Below the pieces are notes generated by a model. That model was not told the origin of the DNA. It worked only from the letters and a program-made list of their open reading frames with translations, and did no database searches. This document shows, piece after piece, positions 32,500 to 42,448 of a DNA stretch of 64,000 nucleotides; within the stretch, counting starts at the first letter, position 1, and each line of letters begins with the position of its first letter. The position numbers and the translations under genes were made by a program. Origin of the DNA: Actinomycetes bacterium (GTDB lineage Bacteria; Actinomycetota; Thermoleophilia; RBG-16-64-13); assembly GCA_024637035.1 (NCBI GenBank), contig JAGXFW010000024.1:1-64000 (forward strand). The letters run 5' to 3'.

Positions 32500-34050
32500 C
32501 TAGCTGATCTCTGGGGATTCGGCCGCCGGCTTCCAGCGCAACACCGGCTCGCGCGCGGCCAGGGTCTCGTCTGGGCGACGCACCGGCGTGACGTGCGGTG
32601 CCTCGAGCACGATCGCAGCGTCCTCGCGAGACTCCCGATCTATCCGTAGCATCGCGTCGACGAACGAATCGAGCGTGTCGCGGCTCTCCGTCTCTGTTGG
32701 CTCGATCATGATCGCCTCCGGCACGTTCAGCGGGAAATACACCGTGGGGGAGTGCATACCGAAATCGAGCAGACGTTTGGCTATGTCGCGCGCCGTCACC
32801 CCCGTCGTGTGCTTCTGCCGCGAAGCGGATGCCACGAACTCGTGCATGCACATGCGGTCGAAGGGCACGTCGTAGGTGTCGTGCAGCCTCACGCGAAGGT
32901 AGTTGGCGTTGAGGACCGCGTCCTCTGAGGCCCGCAGGAGCCCGTTGCCCCCCAGGCGCATCATGTACGCATAGGCACGCACGAGCACTCCCACGTTCCC
33001 GTAGAAGCCGCGCACCCTGCCGATGCTCGATGGGTGGTCTCCCACCAAGTGGAAGCCGGCGCCCGCCGGCCCGTCGGCGTCGGCGCCCGGCGCGTCGCGT
33101 CGTTCGACCAGGGGCGTCGGCAGATACGGTTCCAGTCGGGCGCAGACCGCTACCGGCCCGGCTCCCGGGCCGCCTCCCCCGTGGGGGGTCGAGAACGTCT
33201 TGTGCAGGTTCATGTGCACCACGTCCATACCCATGTCGCCCGGCCGTGCCTTGCCCATGATCGCGTTGAGGTTTGCTCCGTCGTAGTAGACGAGCGCGCC
33301 GGCCTCGTGTGCCAAGCGGGTGATCTCGAGGATGTCGTCTTCGAAGAGGCCGAGAGTGTTCGGGTTGGTGAGCATCACCGCAGCGGTGCGCTCCGAAAGA
33401 GCTTCGGCGAGCGTCCCCAGATCCACGAGACCGCGCTTCGAACTCGGTAGTTCGACCACTCGATAGCCGGCCATCTTCGCCGTGGCCAGATTCGTCCCGT
33501 GCGCGGAATCGGGCACGATGATGGTGTCGCGTTCGGCGCCGCCGTGATCGCGGTGGTAGGCGCGGATCATCAGGATGCCGACCAGTTCCCCATGAGCTCC
33601 CGCCGCCGGCTGGAGCGAGGCCCGGCACATGCCCGTCACGGCCAGGAGCGCTTGCTCCAGCTCCCACATCAACTCAAGGATGCCCTGCACGTCCGCTTCG
33701 GCCTGGTATGGGTGGAGCCAAGTGAACCCGGGGAGGGCAGCGAGTTCGTCGTTGATCTTGGGGTTGTACTTCATCGTGCACGAGCCCAGCGGGTAGAAGC
33801 CCAGATCCACGGCGTGGTTCATGTGCGAAAGGCGGGTGTAGTGGCGCACCACCTCAGGTTCCGCAAGCTCAGGGATGGCCGGTGGTCTCTGCCGCAGGGC
33901 TGCGCCCGCCAAGAGTTCGGCGGCGGTCGCGGTCTCGACTCCGGGCGCCTCGATCGCGGCCGCTCGATGTCCGGGGCGGCTCTTGTCGAATATGAGCGGC
34001 TCGACGACGGTGCCGCGCCCGCTCGGCTCTACGGAGACACGAGCGCTCAT
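32500..34050 (-). CDS. gcvPB: Glycine dehydrogenase (decarboxylating) subunit 2
   Basis: The PLP-binding half of the split P-protein; with GcvPA it decarboxylates glycine and loads the aminomethyl group on GcvH. 516 residues. The PLP lysine is Lys284 in [29 protein letters not shown] and [17 protein letters not shown] are family motifs. ATG 34050 overlaps the gcvPA stop (ATGA). Confidence 0.96.
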   Translation of the reverse strand: MSARVSVEPSGRGTVVEPLIFDKSRPGHRAAAIEAPGVETATAAELLAGAALRQRPPAIPELAEPEVVRHYTRLSHMNHAVDLGFYPLGSCTMKYNPKINDELAALPGFTWLHPYQAEADVQGILELMWELEQALLAVTGMCRASLQPAAGAHGELVGILMIRAYHRDHGGAERDTIIVPDSAHGTNLATAKMAGYRVVELPSSKRGLVDLGTLAEALSERTAAVMLTNPNTLGLFEDDILEITRLAHEAGALVYYDGANLNAIMGKARPGDMGMDVVHMNLHKTFSTPHGGGGPGAGPVAVCARLEPYLPTPLVERRDAPGADADGPAGAGFHLVGDHPSSIGRVRGFYGNVGVLVRAYAYMMRLGGNGLLRASEDAVLNANYLRVRLHDTYDVPFDRMCMHEFVASASRQKHTTGVTARDIAKRLLDFGMHSPTVYFPLNVPEAIMIEPTETESRDTLDSFVDAMLRIDRESREDAAIVLEAPHVTPVRRPDETLAAREPVLRWKPAAESPEIS

Positions 34051-35417
34051 CGTCGCCCCCCCTCGCCCGGGGTTGTTCGGGGGCCCATGACCTCGTGGGC
34101 CGCGTCGAGGTACGCGAGGAGATCCGTGGGACTGTTCGCTTCTGTGACCGCCACCAGGAGGAGATCGCTCCACTCGGGTCGGAAACGGCCCAGGGGGACA
34201 CCCGGATCGACGCCCAGGCGTCGCATCCGGGCCGCGAACGGTTCCGCTCCACCCGTGACTCGCAGCGCGAACTCGTGGAAGAAGGTCCCGCCGAACGCTG
34301 GTTCGAAGCCGGCCATCCCCGTGAGGCGATCGTAGAGGCTGTGGGCCCGAGTCACGCAGACCTCACCGAGTTCTCGCAAGCCGACGGGTCCGAGGAGAGC
34401 GAGGTGGATCGTCGCGGCGAGCGCGGCCAGCGCTTGATTCGAGCAGATATTTGACGTGGCCTTCTCCCGGCGTATGTGCTGCTCGCGGGCCTGTAGGGTA
34501 AGGGTGAAGCACACACGACCGTCTGAGTCGAGTGTTTGTCCCACGAGACGGCCCGGCAGCTGGCGTATGAATCGATCGCGGCAGGCCAAGAACCCGGCGG
34601 ATGGTCCGCCGAACTGGGGAGGGTTGCCGATCGGCTGCACGTCGCCCACGGCTACGTCGGCGCCCTCTTCGCCCGGGGGGGAAAGCACCCCTGCAGCCAG
34701 CAGACTTTGCGACACCACCAGGAGCGCCCCGGCGGCGTGCGCCGCTTCGGCGAGTGGGGCTAGGTCTTCGACGACGCCGAAGAAGTTGGGTTGCTGCACG
34801 ACAAGGGCCGCGGCGCCGTCGAGTTCCTCGAGTGCGGGAGGAAGTGTGCGACCCGTAACCGGGTCGATCGCGGCGTCGTCGACGGTCAGGCCTGGGCCCG
34901 AGGAGTAGGTGCGCAGCACGTCCGCGGCCTCCGGGTGAACGGCCGCGGATATCACGATGCGGTCGCGCCGCGTCTGGCGCGCCGCCAGGAATGCTCCTTC
35001 TGCGAGCGCGGAAGGGCCGTCATACATGGACGCGTTCGCCACCTCGAGGGCGGTGAGCTCGCAGATGGCAGTCTGGAACTCGAAGATGTGTTGGAGCGTG
35101 CCCTGGCTCACTTCCGCCTGATAAGGCGTGTATGAAGTCGCGAACTCGCTACGGGCGGTGAGGGCGCGCACCGCGGCCGGCACGTAGATCTGGTAGCAGC
35201 CCGCGCCGAGAAAACTGCGCGATCCGTACGTGCGATTCGCGTTCGCCAGAGCGGTCACCTTGGGTGCCAGTTCGCTCTCAGGGATACCGGGTGCCATGTC
35301 GAGCACGCACGTGCGAAGGTCCGCGGGGATAGTGGTGAACAAGTCGTCGACTGAGTCGACGCCGATGACTTGAAGCATCGCGGCGCGGTCGGCGTCTGTA
35401 TGAGGCAGGTAACTCAC
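34047..35417 (-). CDS. gcvPA: Glycine dehydrogenase (decarboxylating) subunit 1
   Basis: The N-terminal half of the split P-protein, 456 residues. Recognisable: [57 protein letters not shown], and [20 protein letters not shown] 35417 overlaps gcvT (GTGA). No gcvH or lpd gene was found in the window. Confidence 0.96.
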   Translation of the reverse strand: MSYLPHTDADRAAMLQVIGVDSVDDLFTTIPADLRTCVLDMAPGIPESELAPKVTALANANRTYGSRSFLGAGCYQIYVPAAVRALTARSEFATSYTPYQAEVSQGTLQHIFEFQTAICELTALEVANASMYDGPSALAEGAFLAARQTRRDRIVISAAVHPEAADVLRTYSSGPGLTVDDAAIDPVTGRTLPPALEELDGAAALVVQQPNFFGVVEDLAPLAEAAHAAGALLVVSQSLLAAGVLSPPGEEGADVAVGDVQPIGNPPQFGGPSAGFLACRDRFIRQLPGRLVGQTLDSDGRVCFTLTLQAREQHIRREKATSNICSNQALAALAATIHLALLGPVGLRELGEVCVTRAHSLYDRLTGMAGFEPAFGGTFFHEFALRVTGGAEPFAARMRRLGVDPGVPLGRFRPEWSDLLLVAVTEANSPTDLLAYLDAAHEVMGPRTTPGEGGRR

Positions 35418-36628
35418 CGGGGGTCATCCTTCGCCGAAGGTCGGGTAGAGGCGCCCCTATGCGGCCACTTGGGCATGGGTGTGACTCCTCGCCTGTAGAA
35501 AGGACGGTCGACTACGCGGGCCGGGATGGCCTTCGACTTCGAGACGACGGTGACGGTTCGTCCCACATCCGACATCTCCGGTTTCACGTACCCGAGGGCG
35601 ATGGGGTGCCCGAGAACCGGCGAGAGCGACCCGGAGGTGACTTCGCCTACCACCTCGCCCTCCACGACGATCGTGTCTCCCGTGCGAGGAATGGCGCGGA
35701 CGTCGGTGGCCAATCCCACCAAGAGGCGGCTTGGTCCCCGGGCCTGCGCTTCCAGCAAGGCTTCGCGGCCTTCGAAGTCTGATCCGTCGGCCCGCTCGAG
35801 ATGAGTGAGCCAGCCGAGACGGGCTTCGTACGGCACGGTGCTCTGGTCGAGGTCGCGCCCGTAGAGCAGGAGTGCGGCCTCGAGACGGAGCGTGTCCCGA
35901 GCGCCCAGACCGCAGGGCGCGATGTCTCCGCGGCGGTCGGCGATGAGTGTCTCGCGCCAGAGTCGTAGAGCATCGGTGTGCTGCATCATCAACTCCACCC
36001 CGTCCTCGCCGGTGTAGCCGGTGCGCATGATGGTGGCCTCTACCCCCGCCACTGACGCGTTCACGAAGGTGAAGGGTGCGATGCCGCTGGGATCGCACGA
36101 AGCGATGGATGTGATCGCCTCGAGCGCGTCCGGTCCCTGGAGGGCGAAGAGGCAGGTGATGTCCGTCAGGTCGTCCAGCGTCGCGTCGCCCACGAGATGG
36201 TCCTCGATCCAGGTGCGGTCCCCTTCGGCGGGGCCCGCGTTCACGATCAAGAGGAGTCCGTCGTCTCGTCGATAGACGATGAGGTCGTCGCGGATGCCTC
36301 CCCAGGGCGTGAGAAGCACCGTATAACGCGCTTCCCCCGACCGCAGACCCGATATGTCGGTGGCCACGAGCCTCTGCACAGTCCGAAGGGCGTCGTGACC
36401 GCGGATCAGGAAGCGACCCATGTGGGACACATCGAAGAGGCCGGCGTGGGTGCGCACGCGGAAGTGTTCTTCGATGATGGAGGAATACATCACCGGCATC
36501 CGCCATCCGGCGAAGGGGCTGAACTTCGCACCCAGCTGCTCGTGTTCTACGTCGAGCGGAAGGCGGCGCGGGGTGCTGTCGTCGGGCTCCACCTGTCGGC
36601 GCTCCGTTCTATCTCCTGCCGGCGTCAT
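35414..36628 (-). CDS. gcvT: Aminomethyltransferase (glycine cleavage T-protein)
   Basis: Transfers the methylene unit from GcvH-bound aminomethyl to tetrahydrofolate. 404 residues. Motifs: KFSPFAGWRMPVMYSSIIEEH, GLFDVSHMGRFLIRG, MRTGYTGEDGVELMM and the GARDTLRLEAALLLYG region with the catalytic Asp in the first domain. Two adjacent ATGs exist (36631 and 36628); the second is 4 bases from GAGGAGG and is preferred. The leader before it has a 6-bp acccccc-type hairpin and a TAAGAT (36699-36694) but I see no glycine riboswitch. It heads the gcvT-gcvPA-gcvPB operon. Confidence 0.95.
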   Translation of the reverse strand: MTPAGDRTERRQVEPDDSTPRRLPLDVEHEQLGAKFSPFAGWRMPVMYSSIIEEHFRVRTHAGLFDVSHMGRFLIRGHDALRTVQRLVATDISGLRSGEARYTVLLTPWGGIRDDLIVYRRDDGLLLIVNAGPAEGDRTWIEDHLVGDATLDDLTDITCLFALQGPDALEAITSIASCDPSGIAPFTFVNASVAGVEATIMRTGYTGEDGVELMMQHTDALRLWRETLIADRRGDIAPCGLGARDTLRLEAALLLYGRDLDQSTVPYEARLGWLTHLERADGSDFEGREALLEAQARGPSRLLVGLATDVRAIPRTGDTIVVEGEVVGEVTSGSLSPVLGHPIALGYVKPEMSDVGRTVTVVSKSKAIPARVVDRPFYRRGVTPMPKWPHRGASTRPSAKDDPR

Positions 36629-36796
36629 CATGCCTCCTCGATCGACCAACCCTTGACTACCCCCCTCGGGGGTCGCTCTATGCATTTGTCCGTATCTTAG
36701 GCGTTTGCTCACACTCTCATCACGATCGCCGGGCACACTGATGATGGTAAGCAGCACATGACGAGAGGTCTTTCGAGGCCGAGGAGGTGAAGGCAA

Positions 36797-37345
36797 GTGA
36801 AGAAGATATTCGGACACAAGTGGGCCGTTGGTATCTCGGCCGCGATGCTCGTGCTGGCGCTTGGCGCGGTGTCGTGGGCGGCTGTTGGCGATCAGACGGC
36901 GCTCCCGGCGGACGACGGAGCGGCTGTGGCAGCGGCGGCTCCCGGCGGGTTCATGTTCGGGGAAGAAGGCATGGGTCAAAAGCTTGGGAAGCAGGGCGGT
37001 TTCGGCCATCGCGGTCCTGGCGGCGAGATCACCGAAGAGATGCGGCAGGCCATGGAGGAGCGTCGCGCTGAGATGGATGAGCGCAGAGACGCCTTCCTGC
37101 AGGAGGCCCGTTCGAAGATGACCGCCGAGGAGCAGCAGGCCTTCGACGCGCTCAACGCGACCGCTGAGACACAGCGTGACACTCTCGAGCAAGCTCGCGA
37201 GGATCTTCGGGAGACGATGACGAAAGTGCACGATCTGATCGAGAAGTACTACCCCGACGGTTTCCGGGGCGGCGCTGCGGACGACTCCAGCGCCACCGGC
37301 ACGACGGGCGCGACACCAGAGGAGACCAGCTCGACCGGCATCTAG
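36797..37345 (+). CDS. Exported Spy/CpxP-like helical protein
   Basis: A 182-residue protein with an N-terminal signal segment (KKIFGHKWAVGISAAMLVLA) and probable cleavage near SWAAVG. The middle (about 76-155) is a highly charged helix with MTAEEQQAFDALNATAETQ, resembling the LTxxQ-type Spy/CpxP repeats without an exact motif; the tail is Ser/Thr/Gly-rich. GTG 36797 follows a perfect GAGGAGGTGA ribosome binding site. A two-component system follows, as in Cpx-type envelope-stress loci, so a sensor-chaperone role is plausible. Confidence 0.7.
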   Translation: MKKIFGHKWAVGISAAMLVLALGAVSWAAVGDQTALPADDGAAVAAAAPGGFMFGEEGMGQKLGKQGGFGHRGPGGEITEEMRQAMEERRAEMDERRDAFLQEARSKMTAEEQQAFDALNATAETQRDTLEQAREDLRETMTKVHDLIEKYYPDGFRGGAADDSSATGTTGATPEETSSTGI

Positions 37346-37393
37346 AGCACGGTCACGGTACTCGAGGCCGGATAGACGACAACCCTCCCCCCG

Positions 37394-37421
37394 CCTGCCG
37401 CCCGGTCCACCGGGCGGCAGG
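37394..37421 (+). terminator. Strong hairpin, likely terminator of the Spy-like gene
   Basis: A perfect 12-bp GC-rich stem (cctgccgcccgg / ccgggcggcagg) with a 4-nt loop tcca, 48 bases after the stop. A weak tatccttg pyrimidine stretch follows. It probably separates this gene from the two-component system downstream. Confidence 0.7.
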
Positions 37422-37592
37422 TATCCTTGCGTCGAAGAGCCCGAGTACCCGCCAGACCGCGGAACGGACTCGCTGTGAGCGCTCGTGGACACGAGGCTAT
37501 GGCGGGCCCTAAGATTGACAGTACGTACACGGCGGCCGGAAGCGAGACGTGCGGGTCGCCCGTGCCCAGAACGCCAACACGTATGAGGAGTC

Positions 37593-38318
37593 ATGGTGGA
37601 ATCGAAGCAGGAGGCAGAAGGCTCCACGGTCGTGGTGGTCGAGGATGACGCCTCCATCTCCGAACTTCTCGAGCTGTACCTGGGCAGGGAGGGGTTCAGG
37701 GTGGTGAGCACCGCGGCCGCCGGCGACGCGGAGGCGCTCGTGAAGGCCCACGATCCCGTTCTCGTGGTGCTCGACCTCATGTTGCCCGACGGGTCGGGTC
37801 TCCAGGTGCTTCGCCGCGTGCGCACGTTCTCGGCGGTGCCGGTGATAGTCCTCACGGCCCGGGACACCGATCAGGACAAGATCCTCGGTCTCGAGCTCGG
37901 CGCCGACGACTACATGACCAAACCGTTCAATCCCGGGGAGTTGCTCGCACGGATGCGGGCCGTCTTGCGTCGTTCCTCGCCGCCGGAGGAGACATCCGTC
38001 TTGACTCTCGGGGGCGTGGAAGTAGTACCCGAGGAGCGAGTCGTGCGGGTCGATGGAGTCCGGACTGATCTCACGCCTCGGGAGTTCGAGCTTCTGCAGT
38101 ACCTCCTGCTGAACCGGGGCATCGCCCTCTCCCGGGAGCGACTGCTCGAAGAAGTGTGGGGCTACTCGTTCTACGGGGATGCGCGCACGGTGGACGTGCA
38201 CGTGCGGCAGATACGCAAGAAGCTGGGGCGTTGGGCGCCGATCGTCCAAACTGTCTGGGGGCTCGGATATCGCGTCGACCCGGAGGCTGAAGCCGCGGTA
38301 GGAGACGAGCCCGAGTGA
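37593..38318 (+). CDS. OmpR/PhoB-type response regulator
   Basis: A 241-residue regulator. The receiver has Glu/Asp pocket VVEDDAS (16-22), phospho-Asp61 in VVLDLMLPDGSG and Lys110 in DYMTKPF; the winged-helix domain covers about 135-230 with RTDLTPREFELLQYLL and TVWGLGYRVDP. ATG 37593 has GAGGAG upstream. Its stop overlaps the kinase start by GTGA. Confidence 0.95.
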   Translation: MVESKQEAEGSTVVVVEDDASISELLELYLGREGFRVVSTAAAGDAEALVKAHDPVLVVLDLMLPDGSGLQVLRRVRTFSAVPVIVLTARDTDQDKILGLELGADDYMTKPFNPGELLARMRAVLRRSSPPEETSVLTLGGVEVVPEERVVRVDGVRTDLTPREFELLQYLLLNRGIALSRERLLEEVWGYSFYGDARTVDVHVRQIRKKLGRWAPIVQTVWGLGYRVDPEAEAAVGDEPE

Positions 38319-39913
38319 GCTCGAGCGAACTCGGATCGGTAGGGCCCGGATCGACAGAGCCCGGATCGACAGGGCCCGGATCGACAGGGCCTGAGTCGGC
38401 GGGTGGCTCCATCCGCCTGAGGATCTCTCTCGCTCTGGTGGGCGTCTCGCTACTCACTCTTGTGGCGGTGGGCCTCCTGTTCTACGGGTTTCTGGGCACC
38501 TACGTCCTCGATCAACAGCAGGGAGTCATGGTCGGCCATGCTGAGGAGGTGGCGGCACAGGTCGAGGCGCTGCGTGAGCAGGTGGTGGTGCAGTCGTTCG
38601 ACGCCACGCGAGCGCTCAACGCTCTTCTTCGCATCGACCTGCAGGTGTTGCCTCCCGGCGCCGGCATCTTCGTGGTGAGCGGGTCTCGCCTCGTGGCGCA
38701 CGCGGGGCCTGGTCGCCAGATGGGTATGCCGCCGGATGCTTTGGTCGAGGAGGCTCGCCAGCTTGCGGACGGTGGTCCTTCTGCAAGCACGTTCCGTCTC
38801 GCGGGCGACGCTCGGTTGATCGTCGCGGCTGCCCCCGTCGACGTGGGAACAGGTGAGGACTCGTTCGTGCTGATAACCCTGGCCACCGCCGACGCTGTGG
38901 GCGACAGGGGAGCCCTGTTCCGCATCCTCGTGATCTCGGGAGTGGTGGGCATGGTGTTCTCCATCCTCATGGGCGCGCTGCTTGCCGGTTGGTTGAACCG
39001 GCCGCTCAAGCGCCTGTCGCGTGCCGCGGGTGCTATGGCCGGCGGCTCCTACTCCGAACCTATCTCGGGAACGTATCCCGATGAGGTGTACGAATTGGCC
39101 GCGGGTCTCGAGACCATGCGGCGCGAGGTGCGGCGAAGCGAGGGCTCTCTGCGAGGCTTCGTGGCGTCGGCCGCGCATGAGCTCCGCACGCCACTCACCT
39201 CCATACAGGGGTTCTCCCAAGCGCTTCTCGACGGCACGGCCGAGTCAGACGAGCAGCGCCGGCGGTCCGCAGCGGCGATCTTCCGCGAGTCGAGCCGGCT
39301 GCGGCGTCTCGTCGATGCCCTGCTCGTGCTTTCAAGATTCGATTCGAGGGAGTTCCGTCCCTCGGTGGTGCGGGTGGATGTGGGAGCCCAGGTGGCGGAA
39401 GAGGTGGAGCGTCTCGTCGATGCCGGCCTGGTGGGGGAGGGTCGCGTGAGGGTGACCACCTCTCCGCCGGAAGGCGCAACTGTGGGGTCTGATCCCGACA
39501 TGCTCCGGCAGATCATCGCGAACCTCCTACGCAACGCGGCACAGTACGGAGGCCAAGATCCGATCGTCGTGCGCGCTCAGGTCGCGCCAACGGGATTGAC
39601 ATTGGAGGTCGAGAACGGGGGTATCCCCATGACGGGCGATGAGCGAGAGAAGGCGTTCGAGCGTTTCTATCGGGCGAGTGCGAGCCTCCGTACGGAGGGC
39701 TTCGGCCTGGGCCTCCCGCTGGTTCGCGAGATCAGCGGCGTGCTCGGCGGCTCGGTCGAGCTTGTGAGCGATGATTCGGCGACGATCTTCAGAGTCATCC
39801 TTCCCGACCTGGAAAGCCCGCCCGATCCGCCCCCACCCCAGGGAACCCCTGACTCCACGTCCGCACCGGCGCCCGCACCATCGTCCGACTCGCCGTCACC
39901 CACGCTCGATTGA
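38315..39913 (+). CDS. Sensor histidine kinase with extracellular domain and repeat-bearing N-terminus
   Basis: A 532-residue kinase paired with the regulator before it. The first 32 residues are a Gly/Ser/Thr/Pro repeat. Helix 1 is at about 36-60, an extracytoplasmic sensor domain spans 61-200, helix 2 is at 203-227, then HAMP, phosphoacceptor His288 in ASAAHELRTPL, and the ATPase domain (LLRNAAQYGG; FGLGLPLVREI). The ATPase G1 box is degenerate: the usual DxGxG is replaced by VENGGIPMTG. The C-terminal 35 residues are Pro/Ser-rich. GTG 38315 overlaps the regulator. Confidence 0.93.
   Translation: MSSSELGSVGPGSTEPGSTGPGSTGPESAGGSIRLRISLALVGVSLLTLVAVGLLFYGFLGTYVLDQQQGVMVGHAEEVAAQVEALREQVVVQSFDATRALNALLRIDLQVLPPGAGIFVVSGSRLVAHAGPGRQMGMPPDALVEEARQLADGGPSASTFRLAGDARLIVAAAPVDVGTGEDSFVLITLATADAVGDRGALFRILVISGVVGMVFSILMGALLAGWLNRPLKRLSRAAGAMAGGSYSEPISGTYPDEVYELAAGLETMRREVRRSEGSLRGFVASAAHELRTPLTSIQGFSQALLDGTAESDEQRRRSAAAIFRESSRLRRLVDALLVLSRFDSREFRPSVVRVDVGAQVAEEVERLVDAGLVGEGRVRVTTSPPEGATVGSDPDMLRQIIANLLRNAAQYGGQDPIVVRAQVAPTGLTLEVENGGIPMTGDEREKAFERFYRASASLRTEGFGLGLPLVREISGVLGGSVELVSDDSATIFRVILPDLESPPDPPPPQGTPDSTSAPAPAPSSDSPSPTLD
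38333..38392 (+). repeat. 15-bp tandem repeat at the kinase N-terminus
   Basis: Four 15-bp units (ggatcgacagggccc consensus) encode GSVGP, GSTEP, GSTGP and GSTGP in the predicted cytoplasmic N-terminus. Because 15 is a multiple of three, copy number can change without a frameshift. Confidence 0.92.
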
Positions 39914-40106
39914 GGCCTAGACCCGCGTCCGACGGAGATCGAGGCGGAGGCTTTGCCAAGAACGTGTGAGCCCGCCCATCGCACTCTGAAGGCGGAGCGA
40001 CATTCTTCGGCAGCCTGCTAGAGTGTCGGATATTGGCCATCCGGTGTTCCGCCACGAGCCTCACCGGGAAGCATGACAGCAACGACGGTCGCGAATGGGA
40101 GCGCGT

Positions 40107-41588
40107 GTGAGAATCAGCCTGATCGAACCGGCACCGCCCGGATTCCACATCTATAGCTTCGTCAAGCAGGTACGTCTTGGGTTGCCCCTGATCGCCACAC
40201 TGCTCCGCGACGCCGGGCACGAGGTGAACGTGCAGGTGGAGGTGCTCGGCGAACTCGATTGGGACACCATCTTCGCTTCAGACCTCGTCGGGGTCTCCAC
40301 GATCACCTCGACGGCGATGAAGGCCTACGCGTATGCCGAGCGGGCTCGTGCCGCCGGGATCCCGGTCGTGATGGGGGGTCCCCATGTGACATTCGAGACC
40401 GATGAGGCACTCGAGTTCGCGGACTACGTGGTGCGGGGCGAGGGAGAGGAAGCGATGTTCGAGTTGGTCGAGGTGCTCCTCGGCGCTCGCGAGGCCCGAA
40501 CCGTGGCCGGCATGTCGTGGGTCGACGAGTCGGGGGCCCACCGCCACAACCCGTCTCGGCCGCTCCTTTCGTCGCTCGCCGGCCTCCCTCACATCGACCT
40601 GTCGTTGATACGCAATCACGAAAAGATCGATCCGTGGCCGATCCTCACTTCCCGCGGTTGCCCGCATGACTGCGAGTTCTGCTCGGTGATCATGATGTTC
40701 GGCCGCAAGCCTCGCACGAACCCCTGGGACCACACGCTCGAGTCGATACGTCAAGCCGACGGCCGTCCCATCTTCTTCTACGACGACAACTTCATCCTCT
40801 CCAAGCGGGCCACCAAGGCGCTGCTGGCCCGCATGATCCGAGAACGTTTGAACAGCTCCTTCTCGGCTCAGATCAGGATCGATTCCGTGCACAAGGGCGG
40901 GCGGACCGACCACGAACTGCTCCAGTTGCTGGTGGAAGCTGGGTGCGAGGGGGTCTACCTGGGCCTCGAATCCGTGAACCCCGACACACTCGCCGCGTTC
41001 AACAAGCACCAGAGCGTCGACGACATCGTCGGAGGTCTGGCGGCGCTCCATTCGTACGGCATCCTGACACACGGCATGTTCGTACTCGGTTCGGACGCCG
41101 ACACGGTCGAGTCCATCCGCGAGACGGCGGATTTTGCCCTCTCGAGTGACATCAGTTCCGCGCAGTTCCTCGCTTTGACTCCGCTGCCCGGTACGAGGCA
41201 GACAGCACGCCTCCGCGTGGAAGGGCGCGTGTTCACCAACAATTGGAGTCTGTACGATGGGCTTCATTCGGTCTTCTGGCCGCGGAACATGTCACCCTGG
41301 GACCTACAGCGGGAGATGCTGCGCGCCCATCGGCGCTTCTACTCGCCGCGGCGACTGGCCGCCAACCCACGGCAGCGGCTCAAGGGTCTGTTGATCACTC
41401 ACGGGTGGGAGCGGGTGCCGGAGAACATGGCGTACATGAGGGAGCTCCGCGCCTTCTGCCGCACCACAGAACCGCCGCCGCCGCCCTCAGACGCCGCCGC
41501 CGGGGTGATCGCTGTCGATGCCGAACCGGCCTTTGCGCCGACGCGTTCGGACAGCGCTCGCGATGTCTTCGGTCAGGTTGAGGCGTAA
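40107..41588 (+). CDS. B12-binding-domain radical SAM protein
   Basis: A 493-residue protein with an N-terminal cobalamin-binding Rossmann domain (VGVSTITSTAMKAYAYAERAR; VMGGPHVTFETDEAL) and a radical SAM core whose cluster motif is SRGCPHDCEFCSV (Cys-x3-Cys-x2-Cys). YLGLESVNPDTLAAFNK and FVLGSDADTVESI are radical SAM barrel strands. It belongs to the HpnJ/HpnP/BchE-like group; substrate unknown. GTG 40107 is 6 bases after GGGAG; ATG 40095 would add four residues. It stands alone, 180 bases after the kinase gene. Confidence 0.88.
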   Translation: MRISLIEPAPPGFHIYSFVKQVRLGLPLIATLLRDAGHEVNVQVEVLGELDWDTIFASDLVGVSTITSTAMKAYAYAERARAAGIPVVMGGPHVTFETDEALEFADYVVRGEGEEAMFELVEVLLGAREARTVAGMSWVDESGAHRHNPSRPLLSSLAGLPHIDLSLIRNHEKIDPWPILTSRGCPHDCEFCSVIMMFGRKPRTNPWDHTLESIRQADGRPIFFYDDNFILSKRATKALLARMIRERLNSSFSAQIRIDSVHKGGRTDHELLQLLVEAGCEGVYLGLESVNPDTLAAFNKHQSVDDIVGGLAALHSYGILTHGMFVLGSDADTVESIRETADFALSSDISSAQFLALTPLPGTRQTARLRVEGRVFTNNWSLYDGLHSVFWPRNMSPWDLQREMLRAHRRFYSPRRLAANPRQRLKGLLITHGWERVPENMAYMRELRAFCRTTEPPPPPSDAAAGVIAVDAEPAFAPTRSDSARDVFGQVEA

Positions 41589-41607
41589 GCGCAAGGATTC
41601 CCGGCGT

Positions 41608-41637
41608 TTGGCCCGAAAGCCACAGGAGACGTATAAT
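41608..41637 (+). promoter_or_regulatory. Sigma-70-type promoter for parA-ftsZ
   Basis: TTGGCC (41608-41613) and a consensus TATAAT (41632-41637) are separated by 18 bases, about 50 bases before the TTG start of parA. This is the best consensus -10 in the window. Confidence 0.65.
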
Positions 41638-41686
41638 CGCGTTCGTCCCACTTCCCCGTCCAATCGGGAGAGAAGGTAGGTATCAC

Positions 41687-42448
41687 TTGGCACGGGTCCT
41701 AGCCCTTGCGAACCAGAAAGGCGGGGTCGCAAAGACTACCTCCACCCTCAACCTTGGGGTCGCTCTCGAAGAGCTCGGCATGCGGGTTCTGATGATCGAC
41801 ATGGACCCGCAGGGGAACCTCACGATGAGTCAGGGCATCAACCCTGACGAAGTCAACCCGAGTATGTATAACGTGCTCGTGCAGGGGGTCAGCATCGGCG
41901 ACGTCATCCACGCGGCCGAGGTCGATCTGGCGGTCGCCAGCATCGACCTGGCGGGCGCTGAGTTGGCGCTTGCCTCGGTGATCGGGCGCGAACGTGCGCT
42001 GACTCGCGCTCTGCTCTCCGTGCGCGACAACTACGACTACATCTTGATCGACACGCCGCCCTCCCTCGGGCTTCTCACGATCAACGCGCTCACGGCCTCG
42101 GACGCGGTGATCGTGCCCGTGCAGTGCGAGTACCTCTCTCTCCGAGGACTGGCCCAACTCGAAAAGACGCTTGAGCTCGTCCGCGACAACCTGAACCCCG
42201 ACGTGCACATCGGGGGCATCCTTCCGACGCTTCTCGACGCGCGGACCTTGCACGGCAATGAAGCCGTTGAGCTTCTTCGCTCCAGTTTCGGCGACCTTGT
42301 CTTCAAGACGGTCGTGCGGAAGACGATCAAGTTCGCCGAGGCTCCAGTGCAGGGCGTGTCGGTTATCAAGTATGCTCCTAACAGCGACGCGGCGGAGTCC
42401 TATCGGTCGTTGGCCAGAGAGGTGCTCAATGGACAAAAGAAAATCTAG
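41687..42448 (+). CDS. parA: ParA/Soj family ATPase
   Basis: A 253-residue ParA-type ATPase. The deviant Walker A is KGGVAKTT at 11-18, with LMIDMDPQGNLT (switch) and YILIDTPPSLGLLT (Walker B) following. TTG 41687 follows AGAAGGTAGG. No parB is adjacent; instead its last 20 bases overlap ftsZ. It could position the division ring or segregate chromosomes; the overlap favours a cell-division role (inference). Confidence 0.95.
   Translation: MARVLALANQKGGVAKTTSTLNLGVALEELGMRVLMIDMDPQGNLTMSQGINPDEVNPSMYNVLVQGVSIGDVIHAAEVDLAVASIDLAGAELALASVIGRERALTRALLSVRDNYDYILIDTPPSLGLLTINALTASDAVIVPVQCEYLSLRGLAQLEKTLELVRDNLNPDVHIGGILPTLLDARTLHGNEAVELLRSSFGDLVFKTVVRKTIKFAEAPVQGVSVIKYAPNSDAAESYRSLAREVLNGQKKI

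Noticed and set aside
36632-36796. Glycine riboswitch upstream of gcvT
   Set aside because: Only a short C-run/G-run hairpin is present; the conserved paired glycine-aptamer elements are not seen.
36632-37867. Long N-terminal extension of gcvT
   Set aside because: It is antisense to the exported protein and response regulator and is arginine/serine-rich; the T-protein starts at 36628/36631 behind GAGGAGG.
39600-39660. Kinase at 38315 as a pseudogene because of its altered DxGxG box
   Set aside because: The frame is intact, H-box and the other ATPase motifs are present and the regulator is coupled to it; the change is noted but not enough for a pseudogene call.
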